Below, in pieces: positions 28,395 through 36,618 of a stretch of DNA of 39,394 nucleotides. The notes under the pieces were generated by a model. That model was not told where the DNA came from. It was given only the letters and a program-made list of their open reading frames with translations, and searched no databases. The translations under genes and the position numbers were made by a program. How positions within the stretch are numbered: position 1 is the first letter of the stretch; every line of letters begins with the position of its first letter. This DNA is from JBEKHI01 sp050012355 (GTDB lineage: Bacteria > Actinomycetota > Actinomycetes > Streptosporangiales > Streptosporangiaceae): contig JBEKHI010000083.1 of NCBI GenBank assembly GCA_050012355.1, forward strand, positions 1 to 39,394, given 5' to 3'.

Positions 28395-28448
28395 CCGGTC
28401 GAGGTGACAACGACAGGGCTCTAGGCCGGTCGATGTCACATCGACCGG
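28395..28448. repeat. Interspersed hairpin, GTCGATGTCACATCGAC type, diverged
   Basis: Arms 28395-28414 and 28429-28448 pair over 20 bp with two mismatches. The right arm (from 28428) is identical over 21 bp to 811-831. GGGCTCTA occurs just upstream (about 28379) and again in the loop. It sits in a divergent promoter region, where a terminator makes no sense, which argues for a mobile or repetitive nature. Confidence 0.75.
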
Positions 28449-28467
28449 TGGTCGGCTGCGGGAACCG

Positions 28468-28485
28468 ACCTAGCGTTTGCTTGGT
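28468..28485 (+). promoter_or_regulatory. KstR2-like operator between echA20 and the SDR
   Basis: On the minus strand this contains AGCAAACGCTAGGT, which fits 8 of the 10 fixed positions of the mycobacterial KstR2 consensus AnCAAGnnCTTGnT. The core CAAACGCTAG is shared exactly with 37393-37406. Distance to the SDR ATG is 32 bp and to echA20 138 bp. Confidence 0.6.
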
Positions 28486-28517
28486 TGGGAGCCTAACATG
28501 ACGCCGTGGAGCCCGCC

Positions 28518-29261
28518 ATGTCAGGAAAAGCGGTCATTGTTACCGGAGGAACGCGGGGGATCGGAGCGGGGATCGCCCGCGCGTTCCTCGCCGCCGGCGC
28601 GGATGTGCTCGTCTGCGCCCGCCACCAGCCCGACGTGCTGCCGTCGGCGGGGGAACGCGTCGCGGATTTCACCGCGGCCGATGTGCGTGATCCGGGGGAC
28701 GCGGAGCGCGTCGTTATGGTCACTGAGGAAAAGTACGGCGGAGTGGATGTCCTGGTGAGCAACGCGGGAGGGGCACCGCCGGTGGCGGCGGCCGCGGCGT
28801 CGCCGCGACTGCACGCGAAGATCATCGAGCTCAACCTGATCGCGCCGCTGCACATGACGCAGGCCGCCTACCAAGCGCTCGCTCGGCGTGGCGGGTCGAT
28901 CATCGTGATCGGGTCAGTCAGCGGCGCGCGGCCGTCGCCGGGGTCGGCCGCCTACGGCGCGGCCAAGGCGGGCCTGCACCACCTGGTCTCCAGCCTCGCG
29001 ATCGAGTGGGCGCCTGACGTCAGGGTGAACGCCGTCATCCCCGGCATGGTCGCCACCGAGGCGGCCGGCGATCACTACGGCGGCGCGCCGCTCGACGTCG
29101 CCGCGACGGTCCCGATGGGCCGGATGGCCACCCCGGAGGACGTGGCCGCCGCGTGCCTGTTCCTCGCCTCCCCGGCCGCCGGGTACATCAGCGGCGCCAG
29201 CATCGCGGTACACGGCGGCGGCGAGCCGCCCGCCTTCCTCGCCGCCGTGCGCCCCAAGTGA
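28518..29261 (+). CDS. Short-chain dehydrogenase in the ring C/D region (Rv3549c-like)
   Basis: A 247-aa classical SDR. Cofactor motif TGGTRGIGAGIA, NAGG, active-site S-x-Y-x3-K as GSVSGARP...AAYGAAKAG, and the C-terminal PEDVAAACLFLASPAAGYISG are present. The gene is divergent from echA20, as Rv3549c is, and is preceded by a KstR2-like site, so it likely oxidises or reduces a hydroxyl or ketone on a ring C/D CoA ester. Start: ATG 28518 with GGAG at 28508-28511; the GTG at 28506 would make that site coding. Confidence 0.85.
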   Translation: MSGKAVIVTGGTRGIGAGIARAFLAAGADVLVCARHQPDVLPSAGERVADFTAADVRDPGDAERVVMVTEEKYGGVDVLVSNAGGAPPVAAAAASPRLHAKIIELNLIAPLHMTQAAYQALARRGGSIIVIGSVSGARPSPGSAAYGAAKAGLHHLVSSLAIEWAPDVRVNAVIPGMVATEAAGDHYGGAPLDVAATVPMGRMATPEDVAAACLFLASPAAGYISGASIAVHGGGEPPAFLAAVRPK

Positions 29262-29431
29262 GGGTGCGGGCGATGTGTCTGAGACCGGCTGTTTCGCGTG
29301 CGGTGACAAAGTAATTACAGATCGCCATATATGCCTTGACGCCCGAAAGCCCACGCTGGTAGGCAAGAGCCGTTCGATAGCAGGCGGTACCTGGCCGGCT
29401 GCGCTTTGATCATCCACTGGGCGGATGCACT

Positions 29432-30536
29432 GTGGAGCGGGGTTGTGTTGTGGCGGGGTTCGACGCGCCACTGGCGTTGATGGCCGCTCAGGCGTGGACA
29501 GGCGGTGGTGCCCCCGCGTTCTGCGACGACGTGGCCAGGCAGCGGGCCCGGATGCAGGGCGCCTGGTCGCGGGCACTGGAATCGGTCGCACCGCGGCGGC
29601 GTTCGACGGTGGCACGCGCCTGGTCCCCCCGGATGTCGAGACTCCGGCGCCGATGCCCGATACCCGCGGTCAGCTGACCGGTATCGACCCCGGCCTGATG
29701 GCCGAGCTCACGACCCGGCTGACCAGTGCCGGGCGGGCGTTGACCGGGGCTGCGGCCGAACTCGCGGTCCACCTGGCCATGGCGGGCGCGGTCACGTCAT
29801 CGTCTCCGTCGGCAACCCCGACACCGCCAACGACATCGTGACCTATGTTCCTGGACTCGGGTCCGGCTTCCCCTCAACCACGGCGGGCGACATCACCCGC
29901 ACGACGCGGCTGTGGGCGCAGGCGAGTGACTATGCACCTGCTGGCGCGACTGTCGCTTCTATCTACACCACCTCACTAGGAATCGACTCCGCCGTAGCTT
30001 TCATTAATGACGGGAAAGCCGCCGCGCCCGCGCTCGACAGCTTTGCTGCGGGGCTCGCTGCTGCCCACGACCCGGCGTTCACCGCGCATACGGTGATGCT
30101 CGGCCACTCCTACGGGTCCCTCGTCGTCGGGGAAGCCGCGGTCCGCTGGCCTGGGAAGCTCGCCGACGATCTGGCCTTTGCCGGCAGCCCCGGAGTCGGG
30201 GTCAACAAAGCCGCACAGCTCGGCGTCGCGGCTGATCATGTCTTCGCAGGCGAGGCGGGGAACGATCCGGTACCCGATCTGCCGCCACTCGACCCGGTCG
30301 AATGGTTCAACGACTACTCCAGCCACTTCGGCACGGACCCCGCCAGCTCGCAGTTCGGCGCGCGCGACTTCTACGTCGACCCCGGCAGAAGCGTCAGTCT
30401 CACTGACCCGATCGGCGCACACTCCCAGTACTGGGACATCGGGAGTGCTTCCCTTAAGAACCTTGCGCGGATCGTCGATGCCCAGTACGCGGCCATCCGG
30501 CTGGTCGCACCGATCCCCAGGGAGCCGTCCCGATGA
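29432..30536 (+). pseudogene. Frameshifted DUF1023 alpha/beta-hydrolase
   Basis: The C-terminal hydrolase half (from about 29793) is intact: VGNPDTANDIVTYVPGLGSG, nucleophile elbow GHSYGSLVVGEAA, acid region FAGEAGNDPVPDLP and ending at 30536. It has no plausible start codon of its own. The matching N-terminal part is split over two other frames: FDAPLALMAAQAWTGGG...MQGAWSRALE (frame of 29432) and GTGIGRTAAAFDGGTRLVPP...GIDPGLMAELTTRLTSAGRAL (frame of 29425). So at least two frameshifts or small deletions separate the parts. DUF1023 hydrolases are usually 450-600 aa with a helical N-terminal domain. A sequencing error at one point could explain one shift but not obviously both. Confidence 0.7.
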
Positions 30537-31051
30537 CAAGCCCACAAGCCTGGATACGGGGCTGGCGGCTGCTGTCTATCGCGGCGGCGCTGGCGATCAC
30601 CGGAGTGGCCGCGGGCTGTTCAGGAGGAAATGTGGCTAGCCACACGATCACCCAGCAGCAGGCGACGGCGCGCGCCGAGCAGATACTCCGCGAGACGGCA
30701 ACGTCGCTTGATCCCCAGCCCGTACTTGAGAAGAACCCTCTGCTGACGGTCACCGACATGTGCGTGGCCAATGTCCCCGACGCGAACGAGATGGTCAACG
30801 TCGCGTACTCGTACTGGCTGCGTGGCATCACCGCGACCCAGTTCGGGGAGATCGGCCAGCAGATCAAAGCGTTCTGGAAAAAGAAGGGCTACACAATCTT
30901 CACCTCCGGCGGATTCGGCACCGGCCAGCCGGACATCTCCGGCGAGACCCAGGACTCCTTCCTGATCAGCCTCGACTGGAGCGCCAAAGGCGAAATATCG
31001 ATTGGCGCGACGTCCCCGTGCATCTACCCGGACGGCAAACCGCCATCATGA
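30533..31051 (+). CDS. Lipoprotein paired with the DUF1023 hydrolase
   Basis: A 172-aa protein. The signal peptide WRLLSIAAALAITGVAAGC has a lipobox ending at Cys29. The mature part (NVASHTITQQQATARAEQIL...DMCVANVPDANEMVNVAYSYWLRGI...FWKKKGYTIFTSGGF) is a small alpha/beta domain with two cysteines. Its ATG overlaps the hydrolase stop by 4 bp, the usual arrangement of such pairs in mycelial actinomycetes. Function unknown. With a broken upstream gene, its translation may now be uncoupled. Confidence 0.8.
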   Translation: MTSPQAWIRGWRLLSIAAALAITGVAAGCSGGNVASHTITQQQATARAEQILRETATSLDPQPVLEKNPLLTVTDMCVANVPDANEMVNVAYSYWLRGITATQFGEIGQQIKAFWKKKGYTIFTSGGFGTGQPDISGETQDSFLISLDWSAKGEISIGATSPCIYPDGKPPS

Positions 31052-31142
31052 TCAGCCAAGCGGTCTGCGGTCTACCGATGACGCTAATGACGGCGATGAC
31101 ATTATGGCGATGGGTGCCGGAGCGGTGTACGCTCCTACCAGG

Positions 31143-31156
31143 TAGAACACGTTCTA
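31143..31156 (+). promoter_or_regulatory. KstR-type operator of the aldehyde dehydrogenase gene
   Basis: TAGAACACGTTCTA, a perfect KstR-type box identical to that at 17015, ends 15 bp before the ALDH ATG. The trailing GTTT matches the 6149 and 8650 sites. No other gene start lies nearby, so the box assigns the ALDH gene to the sterol regulon. Confidence 0.87.
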
Positions 31157-31171
31157 GTTTGGTGGTGTGTC

Positions 31172-32677
31172 ATGGTCGCGTCCGTTAAGCCGTACGCCGA
31201 TGAGCTCGGGCTGAGCGATGGGCAGATGCTGATCGGCGGGGAATGGGTGCCGGCCGTCAGCGGAGCGACCTGGGAGCACGTGCATCCCGCGACGGGGGAG
31301 CGGGTCGGGTCGTTCCCGGTGGCGGGCGCGGAGGATGTGGATCGCGCGGTACGCGCGGCCCGGCTGGCGTTCGACGAGGGCCCGTGGCCGCGGACGCGAG
31401 CTAAGGAACGTGGGCAGGCGCTACGGCGGATCGCGGACCTGATCCGTTCCCACGGGGATGAATTGCTCCGGCTGCAGGCGCTGGACAACAGCGTGCCGTT
31501 GAGCTTCTCGGAGATCTACGTGACGTCGGCGGAGTTCGTGGCCGACGCGTTCGAGCATCATGCCGGGTGGTGCGACAAGCTCTCGGGGGAGACGCTTCCG
31601 GCGTTCCAGGGCGGCGATCACATGGTGTTCACGCTGCGCGAGCCCATCGGGGTGGTGGCGGCGGTCATCCCGTGGAACGCGCCGCTGATGCTGCTGGCGC
31701 AGAAGCTCGCGCCGGCGCTCGCCGCGGGGTGCACGGTCGTGGTGAAGCCGTCGGAGTACGCGACGTTTTCGGCGCTGCGGATGGTGGCACTGATCGCCGA
31801 GGTGTTGCCGGACGGCGCGGTCAACGTGGTCACCGGGCCCGGGGATCCCACCGGGGACACCCTGATCCACCACCCCGGGGTGGACAAGATCTCATTCACC
31901 GGCAGCCGCGCGGTCGGATCGCGGATCCTGCACGCGGCCGCCGACCGGTGCGCTCGAGTGTCGCTTGAACTGGGCGGGAAGTCGCCGGCCCTGGTGTTCC
32001 CCGACGCGGACGTCGCGACCGCCGCCGGGACGACGATGGGCACGGTGACGCTCGGGCTTTCCGGGCAGGTGTGCGTGGCGCAGACCCGTGCGCTCGTGCA
32101 CGTTTCCGTCCTTGACGAATTCACCGAATCGGCGGTGATGATCTCCTCGATGGTGAACTACGGTAACCCGTTCGACCCGGAGGTCACCTCGTCACCATTG
32201 ATCAACACGCGTCAGCTTGATCGTGTTCTGTCATACGTATCCACTGGCGTTTCGGAAGGCGCCACCCTGGTCTGCGGCGGGGAGCGAGCCGGCGGCGACC
32301 TCGCGGAGGGAAACTTCGTGACCCCGGCGCTGTTCACCGGCGTGTCGAACGACATGGCGATCGCGCGGGACGAGATCTTCGGCCCGGTGCTGACCGTGAT
32401 CCCGTTCACCTCCGAGGAAGAAGCGGTCCGGATCGCCAACGACACCGCGTACGGGCTGTCGGCGACGATATGGACATCCGACATAAAGCGCGGAATGCGG
32501 CTAACGCGTGAATTGCGCGTCGGGACCGTGGGGATAAATGGGTACCAGGTGGAACCGAACTGGCCGTTTGGCGGATTCCAGCAGTCCGGACTCGGCCGGG
32601 AAGGCGGCCGCGCGGCCATCGAGTCCTACACCGAACTCAAGACCGCCCTGCTCCCGCTAACCGATGAAATGATGTAA
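31172..32677 (+). CDS. NAD(P)-dependent aldehyde dehydrogenase of the sterol regulon
   Basis: A 501-aa ALDH. IPWNAPLMLLAQKLAPALAAGCTVVVKPSE (cofactor strand), FTGSRAVGSRI, catalytic glutamate in LELGGKSPALVF, nucleophile cysteine in GLSGQVCVAQTR, EIFGPVLTVIPF and GINGYQVEPNWPFGGFQQSGLGREGG are complete. It oxidises an aldehyde to the acid. The KstR-type box 15 bp upstream ties it to sterol metabolism. Candidate substrates are the C26/C27 aldehyde made on the way to the FadD19 acid, or a small aldehyde released later; sequence alone cannot decide. ATG start with no obvious ribosome-binding site. Monocistronic. Confidence 0.88.
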   Translation: MVASVKPYADELGLSDGQMLIGGEWVPAVSGATWEHVHPATGERVGSFPVAGAEDVDRAVRAARLAFDEGPWPRTRAKERGQALRRIADLIRSHGDELLRLQALDNSVPLSFSEIYVTSAEFVADAFEHHAGWCDKLSGETLPAFQGGDHMVFTLREPIGVVAAVIPWNAPLMLLAQKLAPALAAGCTVVVKPSEYATFSALRMVALIAEVLPDGAVNVVTGPGDPTGDTLIHHPGVDKISFTGSRAVGSRILHAAADRCARVSLELGGKSPALVFPDADVATAAGTTMGTVTLGLSGQVCVAQTRALVHVSVLDEFTESAVMISSMVNYGNPFDPEVTSSPLINTRQLDRVLSYVSTGVSEGATLVCGGERAGGDLAEGNFVTPALFTGVSNDMAIARDEIFGPVLTVIPFTSEEEAVRIANDTAYGLSATIWTSDIKRGMRLTRELRVGTVGINGYQVEPNWPFGGFQQSGLGREGGRAAIESYTELKTALLPLTDEMM

Positions 32678-32830
32678 CCCCGCCGGTGCTCGGGACGGAC
32701 GGTCGGCCTCGTGACGCCTTGTTGCCCAGCGCCGTGACGGTGAGCGCCCGGTACCAGATTGCGCCGAGCGTCCCGTGCCGCTCGCCAGGACGTATGGCGC
32801 ATATCCCCCAGAGCGCCGCCAACCCCGACC

Positions 32831-32882
32831 CCAGCGATGGGTCATCGATGGCGTGATAGCGCCATCAATGGGTCATCGCTGG
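32831..32882. repeat. Interspersed hairpin, diverged GATAGCGCC type
   Basis: Arms 32831-32853 and 32860-32882 pair over 23 bp except for a 3-base internal bubble and one mismatch. The central TGATAGCGCCA is identical to the loop/arm boundary of the hairpin at 18336. ATGGGTCAT occurs in the same orientation in both arms, the cause of the bubble. It is 153 bp after the ALDH stop and may terminate it. Outside this hairpin, 32678-33043 holds only the chitinase promoter. Confidence 0.7.
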
Positions 32883-32944
32883 CCCTGGCGGCGGCGCCCG
32901 CGCCCGCGCCGGCGGCGACAGCGCCAGTCGGCTGTATCAGGGCA

Positions 32945-32974
32945 TTGACGCTCCGCGGCCGCCCAATTTATAAT
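32945..32974 (+). promoter_or_regulatory. Sigma-70-type promoter of the chitinase gene
   Basis: TTGACG (32945-32950) and a perfect TATAAT (32969-32974) are 18 bp apart. The AT-rich run 32965-33005 (TTTATAATTGTTAATAAATAAG) stands out in this genome. Transcription would start near 32981, giving a leader of about 60 nt with AAAGG at 33030-33034 ahead of the ATG at 33044. Confidence 0.75.
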
Positions 32975-33043
32975 TGTTAATAAATAAGAAACTTTACTAT
33001 TTAATCAGGGGAGCGGGAATTCCCCACCGAGAAAGGCTGGAGT

Positions 33044-34249
33044 ATGCCCCTCACATCCCGTTTCCTTCCGGCGGCGACTGCCGTGATCCTTGGGTCGGCG
33101 GCGCTGGCCGGCCTTGGGCTGGCGACAGCCGGCGCGAGACCCGCCGAGGCGGCGATTACCTGGCCGTCCCAGGTGTTCGCTCCCTACGTCGACACTGGAC
33201 TCAGCAGCACCACGCTCACCACGGTGGCATCTGACTACGGCACCAAGTTCTTCACGCTGGCGTTCGTCGATGGCGCTGGCTGCTCGTGGTCGTTGCCGAA
33301 CGAGTCGAGCTGGCAGTCTCAGATCAGCGCGATTCAGGCGGATGGCGGAGACGTCTCCATTTCCTTTGGCGGCTACACGGTGGACACCGACGACGACGAT
33401 CTCGGGGCCACCTGCTCGTCGGCAAGCGCGATGGCCGCTCAGGTCGAGTCCGTGGTCAGCACGTTCGGGATCACGCACCTGGACTTCGACATCGAGTCCA
33501 ACGAGATGGACAACTCGGCGGACCTCAGCCTGACCGCGGAAGCGCTCGCCCTCGTGCGGGACTGGGACAGCTCGCTGGTGATCAACTACACGATCCCGGT
33601 GCTGCCGACCGGGCTGACCTCGGAAGGCGTCGATATCCTGGACGCGGCGGTTGACGCCGGCTTCACCCCGAACGTGGTCAACATCATGACCATGGACTAC
33701 GGCACCTCGGGCACCGAGATGGGATCCGCCGCCGAAGAGGCTATCGCGGCGACCGCTTCCCAGCTGGAGTCGATATTCGGCGTCTCGTCGTCCGCGGCCT
33801 ACGGGATGCTCGGCGTTACCCCGATGATCGGGCAGAACGACACCTCCGGTGAGATCTTCACGCTGGCCGACGCCTCGAACGTCGAGGCGTACGCGGCGTC
33901 GGAAGGGCTGGCGTGGACGTCGTTCTGGTCCGAGGGCAGGGACAACGACGGGTGCCCGGGCGACACCACCGCCTCCTCGACGTGCAGTGGCGTCACCCAG
34001 ACCGCTGGTGAGTACACGTCGATTTTCCAGGCGTTCACTAGCGGCAGTTCCGGCACCGGCACCCCGACGCCGACCCCGACACCAACCCCAACGGGCGGTT
34101 CCTGCGACGCCGCCTGGAATGACGCGATCGCGTACGTCAGCGGTGACGAGGTTTCTTACGACGGCGATAACTGGACCGCGAACCAGTGGAACTACAACGA
34201 GGTACCCGGCGGCGCCAGCGGCGCGTGGGACAACGACGGAGCGTGTTAA
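33044..34249 (+). CDS. Secreted GH18 chitinase with a C-terminal chitin-binding domain
   Basis: A 401-aa protein. Signal peptide through AGARPAEA-A (about residue 36). The GH18 barrel runs about 40-325: FAPYVDTGLSS, the SFGGYT strand, catalytic DFDIES (DxDxE, general acid Glu) near 150 and VNIMTMDYG. A TPTPTPTPTP linker follows, then a CBM5/12 module at about 353-401 (CDAAWNDAIAYVSGDEVSYDGDNWTANQWN). It degrades chitin outside the cell. The promoter at 32945 is close to consensus. No sterol operator is present, so it is not part of that regulon. Confidence 0.92.
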   Translation: MPLTSRFLPAATAVILGSAALAGLGLATAGARPAEAAITWPSQVFAPYVDTGLSSTTLTTVASDYGTKFFTLAFVDGAGCSWSLPNESSWQSQISAIQADGGDVSISFGGYTVDTDDDDLGATCSSASAMAAQVESVVSTFGITHLDFDIESNEMDNSADLSLTAEALALVRDWDSSLVINYTIPVLPTGLTSEGVDILDAAVDAGFTPNVVNIMTMDYGTSGTEMGSAAEEAIAATASQLESIFGVSSSAAYGMLGVTPMIGQNDTSGEIFTLADASNVEAYAASEGLAWTSFWSEGRDNDGCPGDTTASSTCSGVTQTAGEYTSIFQAFTSGSSGTGTPTPTPTPTPTGGSCDAAWNDAIAYVSGDEVSYDGDNWTANQWNYNEVPGGASGAWDNDGAC

Positions 34250-34256
34250 CGATGAG

Positions 34257-34290
34257 GATCGTGGCGGCCGGGAAGCTGGCCGCCACGATC
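34257..34290. terminator. Bidirectional hairpin terminator after the chitinase gene
   Basis: GATCGTGGCGGCC (34257-34269) and GGCCGCCACGATC (34278-34290) are perfect 13-bp arms with an 8-nt loop. It starts 7 bp after the chitinase stop and touches the stop codon of the convergent AraC-type fragment at 34289. No T tract, as is common in actinobacteria. Confidence 0.75.
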
Positions 34291-34945
34291 ACGATTGGCT
34301 GAACACGCGGCGGTAGTCCCGCGGCGCCAGCCCGCGCCGCGCGATGAACTGCTCGCGGAAGGCGGCGGCGTTGGCGTAGCCGACCATGGCGGCGATCCGT
34401 TCGACGGGCAGGCCGGTGGTCTCCAGTAGCTCCTCGGCGCGGCCGAACCGCTGATTCAACAGCCACGCATGCGGCGTCGTCCCGGTCCCCGCCTTGAAAT
34501 GGCGGACGAATGATCGGCGGCTCATCAGCGCCCGAGCGGCCAGTTCATCCAGCGACAGCTGCCGGTCCAGGTTGGCCCGCGCCCACGCGATGACATCGGC
34601 GAGCGGTCCGTCGTCACCGGCCAGCGGAGCCGCGATGAACTGCTGCTGACCGCCGTTCCGGTGCGGCGGGGTGACCAGGATCCGGGCGATCGAGTTGGCA
34701 GGCGCACCGCCGTGCTCCCGGCGGATGAGATGCAAGCACATGTCAAGACCGGCCGCCGCGCCCGCGCCGGTGACGATCTGCCTGTGGTCGAGATACAGCG
34801 CCTCCGGCCGGACCCGCAGCCGCGGGTAGCTGGCCGCTAGCTGCTCCGCGAACTGCCAGTGTGTCGTGACCTCGAGCCCGTCGAGCAGCCCGGTCGCGGC
34901 GAGCTGGAACACCCCCAGGCAATGCGCGGCCAGGGCGGGGAGTGG
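34289..34945 (-). pseudogene. GlxA-family AraC regulator, 5'-truncated
   Basis: The C-terminal part is sound: GLDMCLHLIRREHGG and VTPPHRNGGQQQF of the DJ-1/amidotransferase-like sensor, then an AraC DNA-binding domain (LSLDELAARALMSRRSFVRHFKAGTGTTPHAWLLNQR...ERIAAMVGYANAAAFREQF). Homology begins abruptly near HCLGVFQLAATGLLDG, the middle of the DJ-1-like domain, so about the first 100 residues are missing. Upstream of about 34945 the frame stays open to 35017, but there it is antisense to the hydrolase fragment. It has no promoter of its own in view. Confidence 0.8.
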
Positions 34946-35257
34946 TACCCGGACTTCGCGCCGCGCGACGGTGAGATCGTGGCGACCGAGCACTGGGGAA
35001 TGAGCGGGTTCGCCCACACCGACCTCGATCAGCAGCTACGCCAGCACGGCGTGCGGAACATCATCCTGGCCGGGCTGACCGCTACGGGATGCGTCGAGGG
35101 CACCGGCCGGTGGGGAATGGAGCTCGGCTACGCCGTCACGCTGGTCAAGGATGCGACCGCATCGTTCAGCAAGGAGTGGATGCACGCGGCGGTCGAGCTG
35201 AACGGGCCGCTGTACGCCGAGGTGCTCAGCACCGCCGAGGTAATCGACAGCCTCTAG
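34937..35257 (+). pseudogene. Isochorismatase-family cysteine hydrolase, 5'-truncated
   Basis: From EWYPDFAPRDGEIVATEHWGMSGF, through DLDQQLRQHGVRNIILAGLTATGCVEGTGRWGMELGY (nucleophile Cys in TGCVEGT) to ATASFSKEWMHAAVE, the C-terminal two thirds of the fold are recognisable. The N-terminal strand with the catalytic Asp (DxQ motif) is missing. The break falls within about 20 bp of the break in the AraC-type fragment on the other strand. The frame is open to 34859 but there only shadows the regulator. It ends in CTAG, shared as the stop of the convergent PPOX gene. Confidence 0.8.
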
Positions 35258-35709
35258 CGGGCCAGCAGCTTGGCGTGGTTCCAGGAAACGGTCCGCACCG
35301 GCTCGACCAGGTAACCGAGCCGCTTGCGGGCCGCCTGCTCCACGTAATCCTCAAGCGCTTCGGTCGGCACGCCGCCCATGGAGCCGGCCACCATCCGGCC
35401 GATCTCCAGCACCCGGGCCGGGTCGCTGGTGACCCGCGCGATGCCGCTGACCTGCACGCCGCGCAGGTCGAAGTACTGCTCGCCCTCCTCGACCAGGCAC
35501 GTCAGCCGGGGATCGCGGGCAAGGTTGCGCGCCTTCTGTGACACCCGGTATGTCCAGAACGCGATCTGGCCGTCCAGCATCCCGTAGTACATCGCCACCA
35601 GGTGCGGTGTCCCGTCCGGGTTGATCGTCGCGAGCTGCAGTTTGCGGTGCGCCGCCAGCGTCTCGTCGACCTCAGCGTCGGTCATCTGGACGAGGTCGCG
35701 CTGTTTCAT
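35254..35709 (-). CDS. PPOX/F420-binding split-barrel protein
   Basis: A 151-aa pyridoxamine-5'-phosphate-oxidase-fold protein. ETLAAHRKLQLATINPDGTPHLVAMYYGMLDGQIAFWTYRVSQKARNLARDPR is the split-barrel core, with VSGIARVTSDPARVLEIG and YVEQAARKRLGYLVEPVRTVSWNHAKL at the end. Members bind F420 or FMN and reduce small enones; some are flavin or haem binders. It is the third gene of an SDR-SDR-PPOX operon; its ATG overlaps the SDR stop by one base (TGATG). A reductase role on a steroid intermediate is an inference from position. Confidence 0.85.
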   Translation of the reverse strand: MKQRDLVQMTDAEVDETLAAHRKLQLATINPDGTPHLVAMYYGMLDGQIAFWTYRVSQKARNLARDPRLTCLVEEGEQYFDLRGVQVSGIARVTSDPARVLEIGRMVAGSMGGVPTEALEDYVEQAARKRLGYLVEPVRTVSWNHAKLLAR

Positions 35710-36617
35710 CAGCCGAAGCCGATCGTCTCGTCGGCGAGCGTCATCGTTTCCTCACACGCGAACCCCGGCGTCTCTCCCGACGCGAACCCGGCAAGCGCTT
35801 GCTCGACCGCTTCCGGCGTCCACATCCCGTCGGGCGTGTCCGCGCGGAACACCGTCCGAACCGACGGCGGCGCCATCAGCGCCACCACCCCGCCGTGCAC
35901 CACGAACACTTCGCCGCTGACCGTCTGCGCCGCTGGACTAGCGAGGTACAAAACGAGCGGGGCCACGTGTTCCGGTGCCAGCGGATCCGGTCCGTCGGCG
36001 GGCGCCGCACCCATCAGCGCCGAGGTCATCGCGGTCCGTGCCCGCGGGCAGATCGCGTTGGCGCGCACGCCGTACCGGGCGCAGCTGCGCGCGGTCGCCA
36101 CCGTCAGCGCGACGATACCGGCCTTGGCGGCGGCGTAGTTCGGCTGGCCGGGGGAGCCGAGCAGGAACGCCTCCGAAGTCGTGTTGATGATCCGCGCGTA
36201 CACCGGACCGCCGGTCTCCTTGGACCGGGACCGCCAGTAGGCGGTGGCGTGCCTGGTAGTGACGTAATGTCCGCGCAGATGCACGCGGATCACCGTGTCC
36301 CATTCCTGGGCCGACATCGTGAAGATCATCCGGTCCCGCAGTACCCCCGCGTTGTTCACCAGGATGTCCAGGCCGCCGTAAGCGTCGACCGCGGCCGCGA
36401 TCAGCCGCTCGCCGGTTTCCCACTCGCTGACGTCGCCCGCGCACACAACCGCTTGCTCGCCTAGCTGCTCGGCCACCGCGTCCACCGCGTCGCCGGGCAG
36501 GTCGTTGAGCACCACGTTCGCGCCCGCCGCGGCCAGCGCCAGTGCCTCCGCCCGGCCAAGCCCGTTCCCGGCCCCGGTGACGATCGCGGTGCGGCCCGTC
36601 AGCACCCCGTCGACCAC
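35709..36617 (-). CDS. Hydroxyacyl-CoA/17-beta-hydroxysteroid dehydrogenase, Hsd4A-like SDR
   Basis: A 302-aa SDR. TGAGNGLGRAEALALAAAGANVVLNDL, NNAGVLRDRMIFTMSAQEWDTVIRVHLRGHY, NTTSEAFLLGSPGQPNYAAAKAG (Ser/Tyr/Lys) and CPRARTAMTSALMG match the SDR part of multifunctional enzyme type 2 and Hsd4A (Rv3502c). Those act on 17-hydroxysteroids and on the 22-hydroxyacyl-CoA of the side chain. The C-terminal about 60 residues are the MFE2-type extension. GTG start, 1 bp after the upstream SDR stop. Equivalents include Rv3502c and Rv3548c; I cannot choose. Confidence 0.82.
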   Translation of the reverse strand: MVDGVLTGRTAIVTGAGNGLGRAEALALAAAGANVVLNDLPGDAVDAVAEQLGEQAVVCAGDVSEWETGERLIAAAVDAYGGLDILVNNAGVLRDRMIFTMSAQEWDTVIRVHLRGHYVTTRHATAYWRSRSKETGGPVYARIINTTSEAFLLGSPGQPNYAAAKAGIVALTVATARSCARYGVRANAICPRARTAMTSALMGAAPADGPDPLAPEHVAPLVLYLASPAAQTVSGEVFVVHGGVVALMAPPSVRTVFRADTPDGMWTPEAVEQALAGFASGETPGFACEETMTLADETIGFG

Positions 36618-36618
36618 C

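Noticed and set aside
29336..29365. TTGACG-18-TAGGCA as a promoter for the DUF1023 gene
   Set aside because: The -10 element is poor, and no supporting feature was seen.
35791..35804. GGCAAGCGCTTGCT, a good match to the KstR2 consensus
   Set aside because: It is inside the Hsd4A-like coding sequence near its 3' end, far from any start; probably a chance consequence of codon choice.
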